DNA of 64,000 bases from Nocardioides sp. BGMRC 2183 (GTDB lineage Bacteria > Actinomycetota > Actinomycetes > Propionibacteriales > Nocardioidaceae): positions 1-64,000 of the forward strand of contig VSSA01000018.1 in the NCBI GenBank assembly GCA_008123405.1, given 5' to 3'. Positions within the stretch are counted from its first letter, which is position 1, and every line of letters starts with the position of its first letter. This document shows positions 47,329-56,715 of the stretch, piece by piece. The notes beneath the pieces were generated by a model, which was given only the letters and a program-made list of their open reading frames with translations, made no database searches and was not told the origin of the DNA. The position numbers and the translations under genes are program-made.

Positions 47329-48690
47329 ATGTCGACGCACAAGGCCCGGCGGGGCCACCTGACCAGTCATCGACCCGCGACCAAGGGTCGGGGCCGCCGG
47401 TTGCCAGCGCCCCGGCGGCAGTCGGTGCTGAGACCGTTCGCCGTCGCATCGGTCAGCGCCCTCCTCGCGATGGGGGCGGTCTCGAGCGGCGTCGCGCTGC
47501 AGATGTCGGCCCAGGACGCTCCGCCGCCCGCGCCGGTGCCGGTGATCGTCGGCAGCGACGACGCCGAACCGGACACCATGCTGCCGGCCGGCGTCCGTGC
47601 CGCGCAGTTGCCGGACGAGGTCTCTGCCAACGCCCAGCGTCCCTACCCGCGAAACCTCCGCGTCGGTGCCGAGCATGCCCGCGACATCCCGGCTGCGGCG
47701 ATCTCCAGCTACCAGCGGGCCGACCTGGTGCTGCAGGACGCTGCGCCGAGCTGTGGCATGTCCTGGCCACTGTTGGCCGCGGTGGGCCGGGTGGAGTCCG
47801 ACCACGGGCGGGCTGACGGCGGTCGCCTCAGCGGCAAGGGCGTCGTACGGCCGGCGGTGGTCGGGGTGGCCCTCGACGGTCGACGCGGCACCGAGCGGCA
47901 GCCGGACACCGACAACGGACGGCTCGACGGAGACCGGCGCTGGGATCGCGCGGTCGGCCCGATGGGCATCTCTCCGACGCTGTGGTCGGTGGTCGGGGTC
48001 GACGGCGACGCCGACGGCACCCGCAATCCGCAGGATCTCGATGACGCAGCACTCGCCGCCGGCGTGACGCTCTGCAGCCACGGCGGCGACCTGACTCGCC
48101 GAGCACAGCTGATCCGGGCGTTGCAGCACTACAACCCGGCCGACGGCTACGCCGATCTGGTCGCGCGGGTCGCACAGCGCTACGAGGCCGATGCCGACAA
48201 GCTGGACCTGCCCGCACCCGGCGTCGTGCCGATCAGCCTGCCGATCAACCTCGCCGAGACGCCGGACCCGAAGGCCACCACGACGCAGCCGACCTCCCAC
48301 GGTCCGTTCGACACCTTCGACGCCGACCCGGACGGCTCGCTCTCGGCGAAGCCCGGGGACCGGCTGACGGGTCGTCCCAGCTTCTCGGCGGACCCGACCA
48401 TCACACCCACCACCAAGCCGACGACCAAGCCGACGACCAAGCCGACGACCAAGCCGACCGGCGAGCCCACCACGGAACCGACCGCCTGCCCGACCCCGAC
48501 GGCGACCGAGACGGTCACCGCCGAGCCAGCTGAGGACGGGACCTACACGCCGGGTGCCGAGCCGACGGAACTGCCGACCGACGAGCCGGTCGAGGACTGT
48601 TCCCCGACCCCGGAGGCCACCCCGACGGTCACGGTGACGGTCACACCGCCGCTTCCTGCGCCGACGGGCAAGCCGCTCAAGACGCCCTAG
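47329..48690 (+). CDS. lytic transglycosylase (MltB/SLT_2-like)
   Basis: 453 aa from ATG 47329 with GGAGGG before it. A basic cytoplasmic end is followed by one signal-anchor helix (~residues 35-58). The catalytic domain holds SWPLLAAVGRVESDHGRADGG (catalytic Glu in VESDHG), WDRAVGPMGISPTLW and ALQHYNPADGYADLV. A Thr/Pro/Lys tail repeats TTKPTTKPTTKPT (a 12-bp DNA repeat), probably a wall spacer, then a Cys pair. It cleaves glycan strands in peptidoglycan with anhydro-muramic ends. Confidence 0.85.
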   Translation: MSTHKARRGHLTSHRPATKGRGRRLPAPRRQSVLRPFAVASVSALLAMGAVSSGVALQMSAQDAPPPAPVPVIVGSDDAEPDTMLPAGVRAAQLPDEVSANAQRPYPRNLRVGAEHARDIPAAAISSYQRADLVLQDAAPSCGMSWPLLAAVGRVESDHGRADGGRLSGKGVVRPAVVGVALDGRRGTERQPDTDNGRLDGDRRWDRAVGPMGISPTLWSVVGVDGDADGTRNPQDLDDAALAAGVTLCSHGGDLTRRAQLIRALQHYNPADGYADLVARVAQRYEADADKLDLPAPGVVPISLPINLAETPDPKATTTQPTSHGPFDTFDADPDGSLSAKPGDRLTGRPSFSADPTITPTTKPTTKPTTKPTTKPTGEPTTEPTACPTPTATETVTAEPAEDGTYTPGAEPTELPTDEPVEDCSPTPEATPTVTVTVTPPLPAPTGKPLKTP

Positions 48691-48708
48691 CCTCGACGTT
48701 TCACGAGG

Positions 48709-49689
48709 CTAGAGCCCGCGGGCGGCGCGCCAGGCCTCGAACGCCTCCGCGCTGGTCTTCGACGGCGTGTAGCCGAAGACCTCTTTGAGCCGCGTGTTGT
48801 CGAGCACCGGCCGATACTGCAGGAACCGCGTCTGCTCGGGCCCGTACGGCGACAGCCCGACCCGGTGGGCCACCGCCAGCACCCCCCGCAACAACGGCTC
48901 CGGGACGACCAGCGTCGGTCGTCCCAGGCGCCGAGCGATCTCATCGACGCCGAGCGCCCCGTCACCGGCCACGTTGAAGACGCCGGTCTGCTCGGCGTCG
49001 ACCGCCCGCTGGATCACCGCCGCCACGTCGGTGTCCCAGACGAAGACGAACGGCGAGTCGGCGCCTCGGATCCGCAGCAACCGTCTGCGTTCGAACAGCG
49101 CGGTGATCTGGTTGTCGACCCGCTCGCCGAGGATCGTGCCGATCCGGAGCACCACCTGTTCCAGCTCGGGGTGGTCGCAGCGGAGCTCGGCCAACTCCTC
49201 CTCGACCAGCCGTTTGTGGTGGCTGTAGGCGAACTCGACGTTGCCGCGGACCGGGTCGTCCTCCCGCAGCCAGCCGTCGTGGGCCGCTCCGTTGTCCCGG
49301 TGGTAGCCATAGGCCGCTCCGGAGGAGGAGACCACCACCCGCCGGACCCCATGCTCCAGGCAGGCCCGCAGCACGTGACGCGACCCGTTGACGTCGACGT
49401 CGTATTCGAGGTCGCGGGTGGAGCCCTTGCCCGGGGTGACGATCGAGGCGAGATGCACCACCACCTCGGGGCGGTGCGCACCGATCACCGCCCGCACCTG
49501 CGCGGCATCGGTGACATCCATGACCACGTGCTCGACGCCGTGCGCGCCCCCGTCGCCCCCCGGCAACCGCAGATCGGTGCTGACCACCCGGTGACCCGCG
49601 GCGGCAAGGCCGCTGACCACGGAGGTGCCGAGGAAGCCACCGCCGCCGGTGACGAGCACCGACCGCGGCGTCGTACCGCTGCCGCTCAT
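48709..49689 (-). CDS. NAD-dependent epimerase/dehydratase (extended SDR)
   Basis: 326 aa. Starts VLVTGGGGFLGTSVVSGLAAAGH (G-x2-G-x2-G), with VVSSSGAAYGYHRDNG and AYSHHKRLVEEELAEL (Tyr-x3-Lys). Class: UDP-sugar or steroid-type epimerase-like reductases. Last gene of the minus-strand operon SDR-FMO-BASS-epimerase and overlapping the transporter by ATGA, so its substrate is likely the same compound, not a cell-wall sugar. That is inference. Confidence 0.85.
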   Translation of the reverse strand: MSGSGTTPRSVLVTGGGGFLGTSVVSGLAAAGHRVVSTDLRLPGGDGGAHGVEHVVMDVTDAAQVRAVIGAHRPEVVVHLASIVTPGKGSTRDLEYDVDVNGSRHVLRACLEHGVRRVVVSSSGAAYGYHRDNGAAHDGWLREDDPVRGNVEFAYSHHKRLVEEELAELRCDHPELEQVVLRIGTILGERVDNQITALFERRRLLRIRGADSPFVFVWDTDVAAVIQRAVDAEQTGVFNVAGDGALGVDEIARRLGRPTLVVPEPLLRGVLAVAHRVGLSPYGPEQTRFLQYRPVLDNTRLKEVFGYTPSKTSAEAFEAWRAARGL

Positions 49690-50648
49690 GCGCTCGCCTC
49701 ACTGACCACGCCGGTCGGCGCGGGAGGGCGCACACGCCACACCTGGGCGACGGCAAGGCCGGCGATGATGTCCCAGATGCCCCACCAGGCCGCCACCAGC
49801 GCCATCCCGCCGAGTCCGTCGAAGTAGGTGAAGACCAGCAGCAGCCCGAGCCCCGCGTTGCGGATGCCGACCTCGAAGGTCATCGCCCGCACGCTGGTCG
49901 CCGGCAGGCGGGTGAGCCGGGCGATCGAGTAGCCGAGCCCGAGCGCGAGCGCGTCGTGCAGGAAGACCGCCACCAGCACGATCCCGATGTAGGTGACGAA
50001 GATCGACCAGTTGTTGGTGACCCCGATGACGATCACCGCGCCGAGCGCCAGGAACGCCAGTGGGGAGACCACCCGCCCGGCACGGGACGCGAAGCCCGGC
50101 CAGAGCCGTGCGATGGTGATCCCGGCGATGAACGGCAGACCGATCACGAAGGCGATCTCGGCGAACATGTCGACCGCTGAGAGCTCGATGTCCTCCAGCA
50201 TCGCGCTGCCGGTGGGGTGCAGCGAGCCCCACAGCGCCATGTTGAGCGGCATCAGGAAGATCGCGAGCACATTGCCGACCGCGGTCATCGACACCGACAG
50301 TGCCACGTCGCCGCGCGCCCGGTGGGTCAGGATGTTGGAGACGTTCCCCGGCGGGCAGCACGCGACGAGGATCATCCCGAGTGCGACCGACCCGCGGATG
50401 TCCAACACCAAGGTGAGCGCGAAGGTGATCGCGGGCAGTGCGACGAACTGAGCTACCACCCCAATAGCGATCGCCCCCGGTCGACGGATCGCGGCGGCGA
50501 AGTCGGACAGCTTCGTGTCCAGCGCGATGCCGAAGAGGATCGCCCCGATCACGATCTTCAGGGTGGTCAGCGAGCTCTCGTCGAAGTCGATGGAGATCGT
50601 GTCGACGTCGGCCGCGAGCACCGCGATCTGAGGGAACACACCACTCAC
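49686..50648 (-). CDS. bile acid:sodium symporter (BASS) family transporter
   Basis: 320 aa, GTG start overlapping the FMO stop. It has nine or ten membrane helices with the BASS motifs VACCPPGNVSNILTHRARGDVALSVSMTAV (crossover region) and TFEVGIRNAGLGLLLVF (E-x-G-x-(Q/R)-N). BASS proteins import organic anions with Na+: bile acids, pantoate, pyruvate or similar. Sitting between two oxidoreductases it probably imports their substrate. Confidence 0.88.
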   Translation of the reverse strand: MSGVFPQIAVLAADVDTISIDFDESSLTTLKIVIGAILFGIALDTKLSDFAAAIRRPGAIAIGVVAQFVALPAITFALTLVLDIRGSVALGMILVACCPPGNVSNILTHRARGDVALSVSMTAVGNVLAIFLMPLNMALWGSLHPTGSAMLEDIELSAVDMFAEIAFVIGLPFIAGITIARLWPGFASRAGRVVSPLAFLALGAVIVIGVTNNWSIFVTYIGIVLVAVFLHDALALGLGYSIARLTRLPATSVRAMTFEVGIRNAGLGLLLVFTYFDGLGGMALVAAWWGIWDIIAGLAVAQVWRVRPPAPTGVVSEASA

Positions 50649-51982
50649 CGCGATGCCTCCGCCACGTCGAGTCCAGCCACCGCGTGCCGCACCGCGGCGC
50701 GATAGGCATCCTTGTTGACGTAGTAGCTCATCCGCTCCAGTCCGAGGTAGCGGTAGCCGCCGGTGAGGTCGGGCCGGGGTCCCCGCACCCGTTCGTCGAA
50801 GGCCTCGGCCGCGGCCGGGTCGTCACGGCGCGCCCGCAGATAGGCGGCGACCAGCTCGGCCTGCTCGTAGCGCCCCTGCCAGCCGATCCCCGATGCCTCG
50901 ATCATCCCCAGCACGAAGAGGTTGGCGGCACGCTCGGGGAAGATGTTGAGGTAGAGGTCGGGAGCGGTGCCGCTGCCGGGACCGGACCAGGAGAGCACGG
51001 CCGGGTCCAGGAACGGGTAGTGCAGGTGATAGCCGGTGGCCAACACCACCACGTCGTACGGCGTGCGGGTGCCGTCGGCGAAGACCACCCCGTCCCCGTC
51101 GAGACGCCCGATGTCGGGCCGGACCCGGATGTCGCCGTGTCCGAGGTGGTGCAGGATCAGCGAGTTCACCACCGGATGGGACTCATAGATCCGGTAGTCG
51201 GGCTTGGGGAAGCCGAACCGCGCCGGGTCGCCGGTGAAGAGCTTGAGCACCCGGCTGTCGACGGCCTGCTTGATCCGCGCGGGCAGCGGACGTCCCTGAT
51301 TGAGGGTGTCGGCCGGCCTGCCGAAGAGATACTTCGGCACGAAGTAGTAGCCGCGACGCACGCTGATGTCGACGCTGGCGGCGTGGTGCACCGCGTCGAC
51401 GGCGATGTCGCACCCGGAGTTGCCGGCGCCGATCACCAGCACGCGCTTGCCGGCGAAGATGCGGGCCGACTTGTAGCGGCTGGTGTGCAGGATCTCCCCG
51501 TCGAAGGTGCCGTCGAACCGCGGCACCGCCGGCTCGCTGAGGGTGCCGTTGGCGACCAGCACACCCCGGTGATGCTCGGTGCGGATGCCGTTGGGGCCTG
51601 CGCTGGTCACCAGCCACCCGCCCGCGCCGTCGTCGACAGGCTCGAGCGCGGTGACCTCCGTGCCGAACCGGTAGCCCGCACGCAGGCCGAAGGTGTCGGC
51701 GAAGTCCTCGAAGTAGCCCAGCAGCTCGCGGTGGCTGGGATAGTCGGCCACACCCTCGCCCATCGGGAACTCGGTGAACTCGGTCGTGGTCCGCGACGAG
51801 ATCAGGTGGGCGGACTCGTAGACGGTGCTGCGCGGGCCATCGATGTTCCAGAGACCACCGACGCTGTCGGCCAGCTCGTATCCGGTCCACGCCAGCCCCG
51901 CCCGCTGCAGGTTGCGGGCACCGGCGAGGCCGGAGGGCCCGGCGCCGATGACGGCGTACGTCGACTCGGTCGGCTCACTCAT
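50645..51982 (-). CDS. flavin-containing monooxygenase (FMO)
   Basis: 445 aa from ATG 51982; GTG at 51985 would add one residue. GAGGAG lies just upstream. FAD motif VIGAGPSGLAGARNLQRAG, FMO-type FPMGEGVADYPSHRELLGYFEDFA, NADPH motif VLVIGAGNSGCDIAVDAVHHA, and the ATGYH segment with VVVLATGYHLHYPFLDP. It oxygenates N, S or a ketone. It is flanked by an SDR and the BASS transporter with minimal overlaps, so part of one pathway. Confidence 0.9.
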   Translation of the reverse strand: MSEPTESTYAVIGAGPSGLAGARNLQRAGLAWTGYELADSVGGLWNIDGPRSTVYESAHLISSRTTTEFTEFPMGEGVADYPSHRELLGYFEDFADTFGLRAGYRFGTEVTALEPVDDGAGGWLVTSAGPNGIRTEHHRGVLVANGTLSEPAVPRFDGTFDGEILHTSRYKSARIFAGKRVLVIGAGNSGCDIAVDAVHHAASVDISVRRGYYFVPKYLFGRPADTLNQGRPLPARIKQAVDSRVLKLFTGDPARFGFPKPDYRIYESHPVVNSLILHHLGHGDIRVRPDIGRLDGDGVVFADGTRTPYDVVVLATGYHLHYPFLDPAVLSWSGPGSGTAPDLYLNIFPERAANLFVLGMIEASGIGWQGRYEQAELVAAYLRARRDDPAAAEAFDERVRGPRPDLTGGYRYLGLERMSYYVNKDAYRAAVRHAVAGLDVAEASR

Positions 51983-52791
51983 CACGCTTCTCCTCGGAGG
52001 TCGCCGGTCACGGCGGCGCGCGCGAGGCGGCGCGTCATCAGGCGGGTGTACAGCCCCGGCGCGTGCCGGTAGAGGTGCCAGGACAGTCGTGCCGTGCGGC
52101 CGACGAAGACCCGGTCGCGACCCTGGGCGACCCCGTCCACGACGGCGCGGGCGACGTCGTCCGCGGTGACCTCGGCGCCGGTGGTGACCCGGATCCGTCC
52201 CGACGAGCGGGGACCTGCCTCCCCCATGCCGCCGCTCACGAAGGTGGGGTGCACCAGGGTGACGCCGACACCCTCAGGCGCGAGCTCGATGCGCAGCGAC
52301 TCGAAAGGACCGGTGACTGCGTGCTTCGCGCCGACGTACGCCGGACGCCCGAGCACCGGCGCGAACCCGGTGACCGAACCGATCACCACGACCCGGCCAC
52401 TGGTCTCCCGCAGGGCCGGCAGCGCAGCCTGGGTGCAGGCGACGGCACCGAGGTGGTTGACCTCGACGACGCGGCGGTGGACGGCGACGTCGTGGTCCTC
52501 GAACCGGCCGATCGCGGAGATCCCCGCGTTGTTGACCAGGACGTCGATGCGACCCAGGTCCGCGAGGATCGCGGCGACGACGCGACGCACCTCGGCGTCG
52601 TCGGTGATGTCGCAGCCGCGGAATCGCGGATCGCCGTCGGGCAGGGCCGCCGGCAGGTCGAGCCCGACTGCCAGGTATCCGGCGTCGCCGAGCCGTTCGA
52701 GGATTCGGCGGCCGATGTTGCCGGCAGCGCCGGTCACCACCGCGACGGGCGCATCACGGCCTCGGTACGACGGCGACGACTGTTCGGACAC
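51982..52791 (-). CDS. short-chain dehydrogenase/reductase
   Basis: 269 aa from GTG 52791. Classical SDR motifs: VAVVTGAAGNIGRRILERLG, VLVNNAGISAIG (NNAG), VIGSVTG with the catalytic Ser, and YVGAKHAV with Tyr-x3-Lys. First gene of the operon with FMO, BASS and epimerase. It would make or use the keto group that a Baeyer-Villiger-like FMO needs. The longer frame upstream crosses the promoter region and is unlikely to be used. Confidence 0.88.
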   Translation of the reverse strand: MSEQSSPSYRGRDAPVAVVTGAAGNIGRRILERLGDAGYLAVGLDLPAALPDGDPRFRGCDITDDAEVRRVVAAILADLGRIDVLVNNAGISAIGRFEDHDVAVHRRVVEVNHLGAVACTQAALPALRETSGRVVVIGSVTGFAPVLGRPAYVGAKHAVTGPFESLRIELAPEGVGVTLVHPTFVSGGMGEAGPRSSGRIRVTTGAEVTADDVARAVVDGVAQGRDRVFVGRTARLSWHLYRHAPGLYTRLMTRRLARAAVTGDLRGEA

Positions 52792-52950
52792 GGCGGAAGC
52801 CTCGCACACGGGTCCGTCGGACGCTGCGAATCGCTGACCCGGCGTGACACCCACGGGCAGCCACTGTTGCATTCACACTGCAAGACATCCCGAATGCGAG
52901 TGATCCGTCACCTAATGTCGCGGCCATCGTTGACATCTCGGGAGGGAACC

Positions 52951-54075
52951 ATGACTCGACGCAACCGCACGCACACATCCACCGGCCGCACCCGCGCGGC
53001 CCTGATCGCGGCCGCCAGCGCCGCGCTGATCGCGCCGCTGGCGCTCGCCGGGCCCGACGCCCAGGCGGCACCGCCGACCGGCGACGAACGCACGCCACTC
53101 GAGCGCACCGCTGCCGACCGACCGCGCGCCTCGGCCGTGGTCACCGGCGACGACCCGATCGACTACGTCGCCCTCGGCGACTCCTTCAGTGCCGGGCCCC
53201 TGGTGCCCGCGCTGCAGTTGGCCGACCTGGGCTGCGTGCGCTCCACCAACAACTACCCGGCGTTCCTGGCCGACTACTTCGACGTCGCCAGCTTCATCGA
53301 CGTCACCTGCTCGGGTGCTGAGACCGCCGACCTCTACAAGCAGCGCCAGTCGACGATCATCCCGGGGCCCGCGCCGGCGTACCAGGTGAAGGCGCTGTCG
53401 AAGGCGACCGACCTGGTCACCGTCGGCATCGGCGGCAACGACTACGGGCTCTTCGGCTCGATGATCAGCGACTGTGGTGAGCTCGCGAAGGAGCGGCCCA
53501 ACGGCGCCCCGTGCAAGGCGCGCTTCACCAACCGCAAGGGCGTGGACACCAAACTCCGCGACGCCAAGCGGATCCAGCGCGACGTCGCCCGGTCGCTGCG
53601 CGCGGTCCACCGCCACGCGCCCCATGCCGAGGTCTACGTGATCGGCTATCCACGGCTGCTCCCCGAGCGGGGCAGCTGCGACGCGGTCGGCTTCGCCAAG
53701 CGCGACTACGCCTGGGGCAACCGGATCGAGCGCCGGCTGAACCTGTCGCTGAAGAACGCGGCGAAGGCCACCGGCGCCCGCTACGTTGACCTCTACCCCG
53801 CCTCGCGGGGCCACGACGCGTGCGCCAAGCAGGAGGCATGGATCAACGGCAAGAACCTCAAGCCGCTGCAGGCCGCCAACTTCCACCCCTACCTGCGCGG
53901 CATGCGTGGCGCGGCCCAGGCGATCTACCACCAGCTGACCGGCGGCCGGACCGCCCCGGCCGGCATCTTCGCCTGGCCGCCGATCGGTGGTCAGCCGACG
54001 GTGCGGATGACACCCGACCGGGCCCGCACCATCGACGACGCCTGGGCACAGTGGGAGCGGGCCCAGGGCTCATGA
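52951..54075 (+). CDS. secreted SGNH/GDSL hydrolase
   Basis: 374 aa from ATG 52951 with GGGAGGG upstream. Signal peptide of ~40 residues (LIAAASAALIAPLALAGPDAQAAP). SGNH blocks: DYVALGDSFSAGPL (Ser), VTVGIGGNDYGLFGS (Gly and Asn), and NFHPYLRGMRG (catalytic His). Several Cys suggest disulfides, as in Streptomyces esterase/lipase of this type. It should hydrolyse esters or lipids outside the cell. Divergent from the SDR-FMO operon. Confidence 0.9.
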   Translation: MTRRNRTHTSTGRTRAALIAAASAALIAPLALAGPDAQAAPPTGDERTPLERTAADRPRASAVVTGDDPIDYVALGDSFSAGPLVPALQLADLGCVRSTNNYPAFLADYFDVASFIDVTCSGAETADLYKQRQSTIIPGPAPAYQVKALSKATDLVTVGIGGNDYGLFGSMISDCGELAKERPNGAPCKARFTNRKGVDTKLRDAKRIQRDVARSLRAVHRHAPHAEVYVIGYPRLLPERGSCDAVGFAKRDYAWGNRIERRLNLSLKNAAKATGARYVDLYPASRGHDACAKQEAWINGKNLKPLQAANFHPYLRGMRGAAQAIYHQLTGGRTAPAGIFAWPPIGGQPTVRMTPDRARTIDDAWAQWERAQGS

Positions 54076-54093
54076 GGCCCGGGCGACTGCGGG

Positions 54094-55818
54094 TTACTCC
54101 GGGCTGACCAGGAACTCCTTCGCCTTCGCGATCGCGAAGCCCCAGCCCTGCTGCAGGGTGGGCTGGGGCGGGAGGGAGACCTCGTCGGGATTCGTGACGA
54201 TGTCGAGGAGCACCGGACCCGGGTGGGTCAGCGCCGCGGCGACCTCGCCGTCCACAGCGGCGGGGTCGGTGACCCGCACCCCGTGCAGACCGAGGGAACG
54301 GGCGACCGCCGCCAGGTCGGGGTTGTGCAGCACGGTGCCGAACTCCGGCATGCCGACCTGCTCCATCTCCAGCTTGACCATGCCCAACCGGCCGTTGTCG
54401 AAGACGACGATCTTGACCGGCAGCTCGTAGACGGCCGCGGTGATCAGGTCGCCGAGCAGCATGGTCAGGCCGCCGTCACCGGAGAGCGAGATCACCTGGC
54501 GGTCCCGGTCCAGCGCCTGCGCGCCGAGTGCCTGGGGTATCGCGTTGGCCATCGAGCCGAGGTTGTAGGAGCCGATCAGCCGCCGGTCGCCGGTGAGCCG
54601 GATGAAGCGGGACAGCCAGACCACCGACATCCCGGTGTCGGTGGTGAAGACCGCATCGGAGGCCGCATGCCGTTCGAGCGCCGCCGCGACCACCTCCGGC
54701 CGGATCCGGGACTCCGGGTTGTCGACCTTGCCGCGCAGCCGGCCGATCCCGTGCTCGTCGTGTCCAGGGTCGGCCAGCCGAGCCTGCGCCGCGCCCCACC
54801 GAAGGTAACTCCGCCGGGTCTTGTCCAGATGGGCGCTGCTCTCCCGGGCCGTCAGCAGCCCGAGCATCGCGTCGAGGGTCGCCGCGGCGTCACCGACCAG
54901 CGGATGCGCGACGGTGGTACGACGCCCGATGTGCGCCACCCGGCTGTCCAACTGGATCACGGTGGTGTCCTCGGGCAGGAACTCGCGGTAGGGGAAGTCG
55001 GTGCCGATCATGAACAGCACGTCGCAGTCGGCGAATGCCTCCGCGGTGGCCGGGTTGCCGATCAGGCCGGACTGGCCGATCTCGTAGGGGTTGTCCTCGT
55101 CGAAGCCATCCTTCGCCTTGAGCGAGAGCACCATCGGCGCCTGCAGCCGCTCCGCCAACTCGAGCACCTGGCGCCGGGCCGTGCGGGCGCCCTGGCCGAC
55201 GAGCAGTGTCACCCGCCCGGCGCCCTCCAGCACGGCAGCCGCTCGTCGTACCTCGTCGGGGTCGGCGGCCGACGGCTGCGACGGCCGCGCGAACCGCGGC
55301 GGGGAGGTGCTCCGCGGCAGGTCCAGGTCGCCCACGTCGCCGGGCACGGAGAGCACCGCCACCCCGGGGCGACCGTAGGCAGCGTTGACGGCCTCCTCGA
55401 GGAGGTGCGGCATCTGGTCCACCTCGGTCACGGTGCGGGTCCACTCCGCGACATCGGCGAAGAGGGCGTCGTTGTCGACCTCCTGGAAGAACTCCGACCC
55501 GATCTCCTCCCGGGGCACCTGCCCCACGACCGCGAGCACGGGGACGTGGGACTTGCGGGCGTCGTAGAGGCCGTTGAGCAGGTGGATCGCCCCCGGTCCG
55601 ACCGTGCCCATGCAGACGCCGATCCTGCCGGTCAGCTGAGCCTGGGCTCCGGCGGCGAAGGCCGCCACCTCCTCGTGCCGCACCCCGATCCAGTCCAGGT
55701 CGTCCTGGCGACGGATGGCGTCGGTGAAGGGGTTGAGCGCGTCGCCCACCACCCCCCACACGGTGCGCACGCCGTGCTCAGCGAGCGCTTCGACGACGGT
55801 CTCGGCAACGGTGGCCAT
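54094..55818 (-). CDS. poxB: TPP-dependent pyruvate oxidase/dehydrogenase (PoxB-like)
   Basis: 574 aa, the normal size. PYR domain with TVWGVVGDALNPFTDAI and VRHEEVAAFAAGAQAQLTG (catalytic Glu), a middle FAD-binding domain, and a PP domain with SGDGGLTMLLGDLITA and FDNGRLGMVKLEMEQ (the GDG-N metal site). PoxB turns pyruvate into acetate and CO2, handing electrons to the quinone pool. The C-terminus has FAIAKAKEFLVSPE, which may serve for membrane contact as in PoxB. Single gene. Confidence 0.88.
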   Translation of the reverse strand: MATVAETVVEALAEHGVRTVWGVVGDALNPFTDAIRRQDDLDWIGVRHEEVAAFAAGAQAQLTGRIGVCMGTVGPGAIHLLNGLYDARKSHVPVLAVVGQVPREEIGSEFFQEVDNDALFADVAEWTRTVTEVDQMPHLLEEAVNAAYGRPGVAVLSVPGDVGDLDLPRSTSPPRFARPSQPSAADPDEVRRAAAVLEGAGRVTLLVGQGARTARRQVLELAERLQAPMVLSLKAKDGFDEDNPYEIGQSGLIGNPATAEAFADCDVLFMIGTDFPYREFLPEDTTVIQLDSRVAHIGRRTTVAHPLVGDAAATLDAMLGLLTARESSAHLDKTRRSYLRWGAAQARLADPGHDEHGIGRLRGKVDNPESRIRPEVVAAALERHAASDAVFTTDTGMSVVWLSRFIRLTGDRRLIGSYNLGSMANAIPQALGAQALDRDRQVISLSGDGGLTMLLGDLITAAVYELPVKIVVFDNGRLGMVKLEMEQVGMPEFGTVLHNPDLAAVARSLGLHGVRVTDPAAVDGEVAAALTHPGPVLLDIVTNPDEVSLPPQPTLQQGWGFAIAKAKEFLVSPE

Positions 55819-55908
55819 CAGATCTCCTCGCGTGTCGGTGGCGGTGTCGACCCCGTACCCCCTTCCGCGCCGTCCACCACCAGCGCCGCCGTCCCGCCGG
55901 ATCTGGGC

Positions 55909-56715
55909 TCAGCCGCTGAAGCCCAACCCCTGCTCGGCGAGGGCGGCCTCGAGCCGCTCCAGCGCGAACGGCCCAATGCCGTGCAGCGCCGCCAGGTCGG
56001 CCCGGCTCCACCCGCTGACGGCTTCCAGGGTGTGCACCTCGGCGCCGCGCAGCGCTCGCGTCGCCGGGGCTCCGATGGAGCGCGGCAGCGGAGTGCCGGA
56101 GCGGCGTGGCGCCCGCTCGCGCGGTCCGTCGACGTGGTCGAGCACCGCCTCACCACGCGGGGAGAGTCGGTAGCCGATCGCCAGCGACTCGGTCAGCCCG
56201 CGCTCCTTGAGCTTGCGAACGTCGCGTTTGAACTCCGGCGTCGGGCGGCCGAAGCCGGCGGCCAGCTCGGGGGCGCGCACCTCGGGGTGGCGATCGATCA
56301 CCCGCAGCGTCTCCCGGGTCCACGCGCCGATGCTCGACGCAGCATCCAGGCGATCCAGGCCGGTCAGGATCTCCTGGATCTCCGCCGTGTCCGGCACCGT
56401 CGCGCGCAGCTGCTCGCGCGGATCGGCGCCGGCGTGGCGCAGGCCGATCCGAAACACCGGCCGGTCGGGGTGGCCGGCGAGCGCCTGCTTGAGGGCGGCG
56501 AGTGACGCGGAGCCGGCCCGCCGGGCGTCGTCGGCGCGCAGCGCGGAGAGCACTACGCGATCGACCGAGGTGACCTCGACCAGCCCGACCGCGGTCCGCA
56601 GACGGGTGCCGACGCGGACCCGCGGCCGGTCCCAGCGTCGGAAGGCCAGGTCGATACGACCGTCCTTGATCGCCTCGAGCTCGGCGGGTCGGATCATCAT
56701 GTCGGCATCCGTCAC
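55909..56715 (-). CDS. ASCH/PUA-like protein with C-terminal helix-hairpin-helix
   Basis: 268 aa from GTG 56715, overlapping the VOC stop by GTGA; ATGs at 56700 and 56697 are alternatives. The N-terminal ~100 residues (IKDGRIDLAFRRWDRPRVRVGTRLRTAVGLVEV) look like an ASCH/PUA nucleic-acid-binding barrel. A middle winged-helix-like part has TPEFKRDVRKLKERGLTESL. The end, RADLAALHGIGPFALERLEAALAEQGL, is a helix-hairpin-helix. The mix suggests an RNA/DNA-binding protein, function unknown. Confidence 0.7.
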   Translation of the reverse strand: MTDADMMIRPAELEAIKDGRIDLAFRRWDRPRVRVGTRLRTAVGLVEVTSVDRVVLSALRADDARRAGSASLAALKQALAGHPDRPVFRIGLRHAGADPREQLRATVPDTAEIQEILTGLDRLDAASSIGAWTRETLRVIDRHPEVRAPELAAGFGRPTPEFKRDVRKLKERGLTESLAIGYRLSPRGEAVLDHVDGPRERAPRRSGTPLPRSIGAPATRALRGAEVHTLEAVSGWSRADLAALHGIGPFALERLEAALAEQGLGFSG

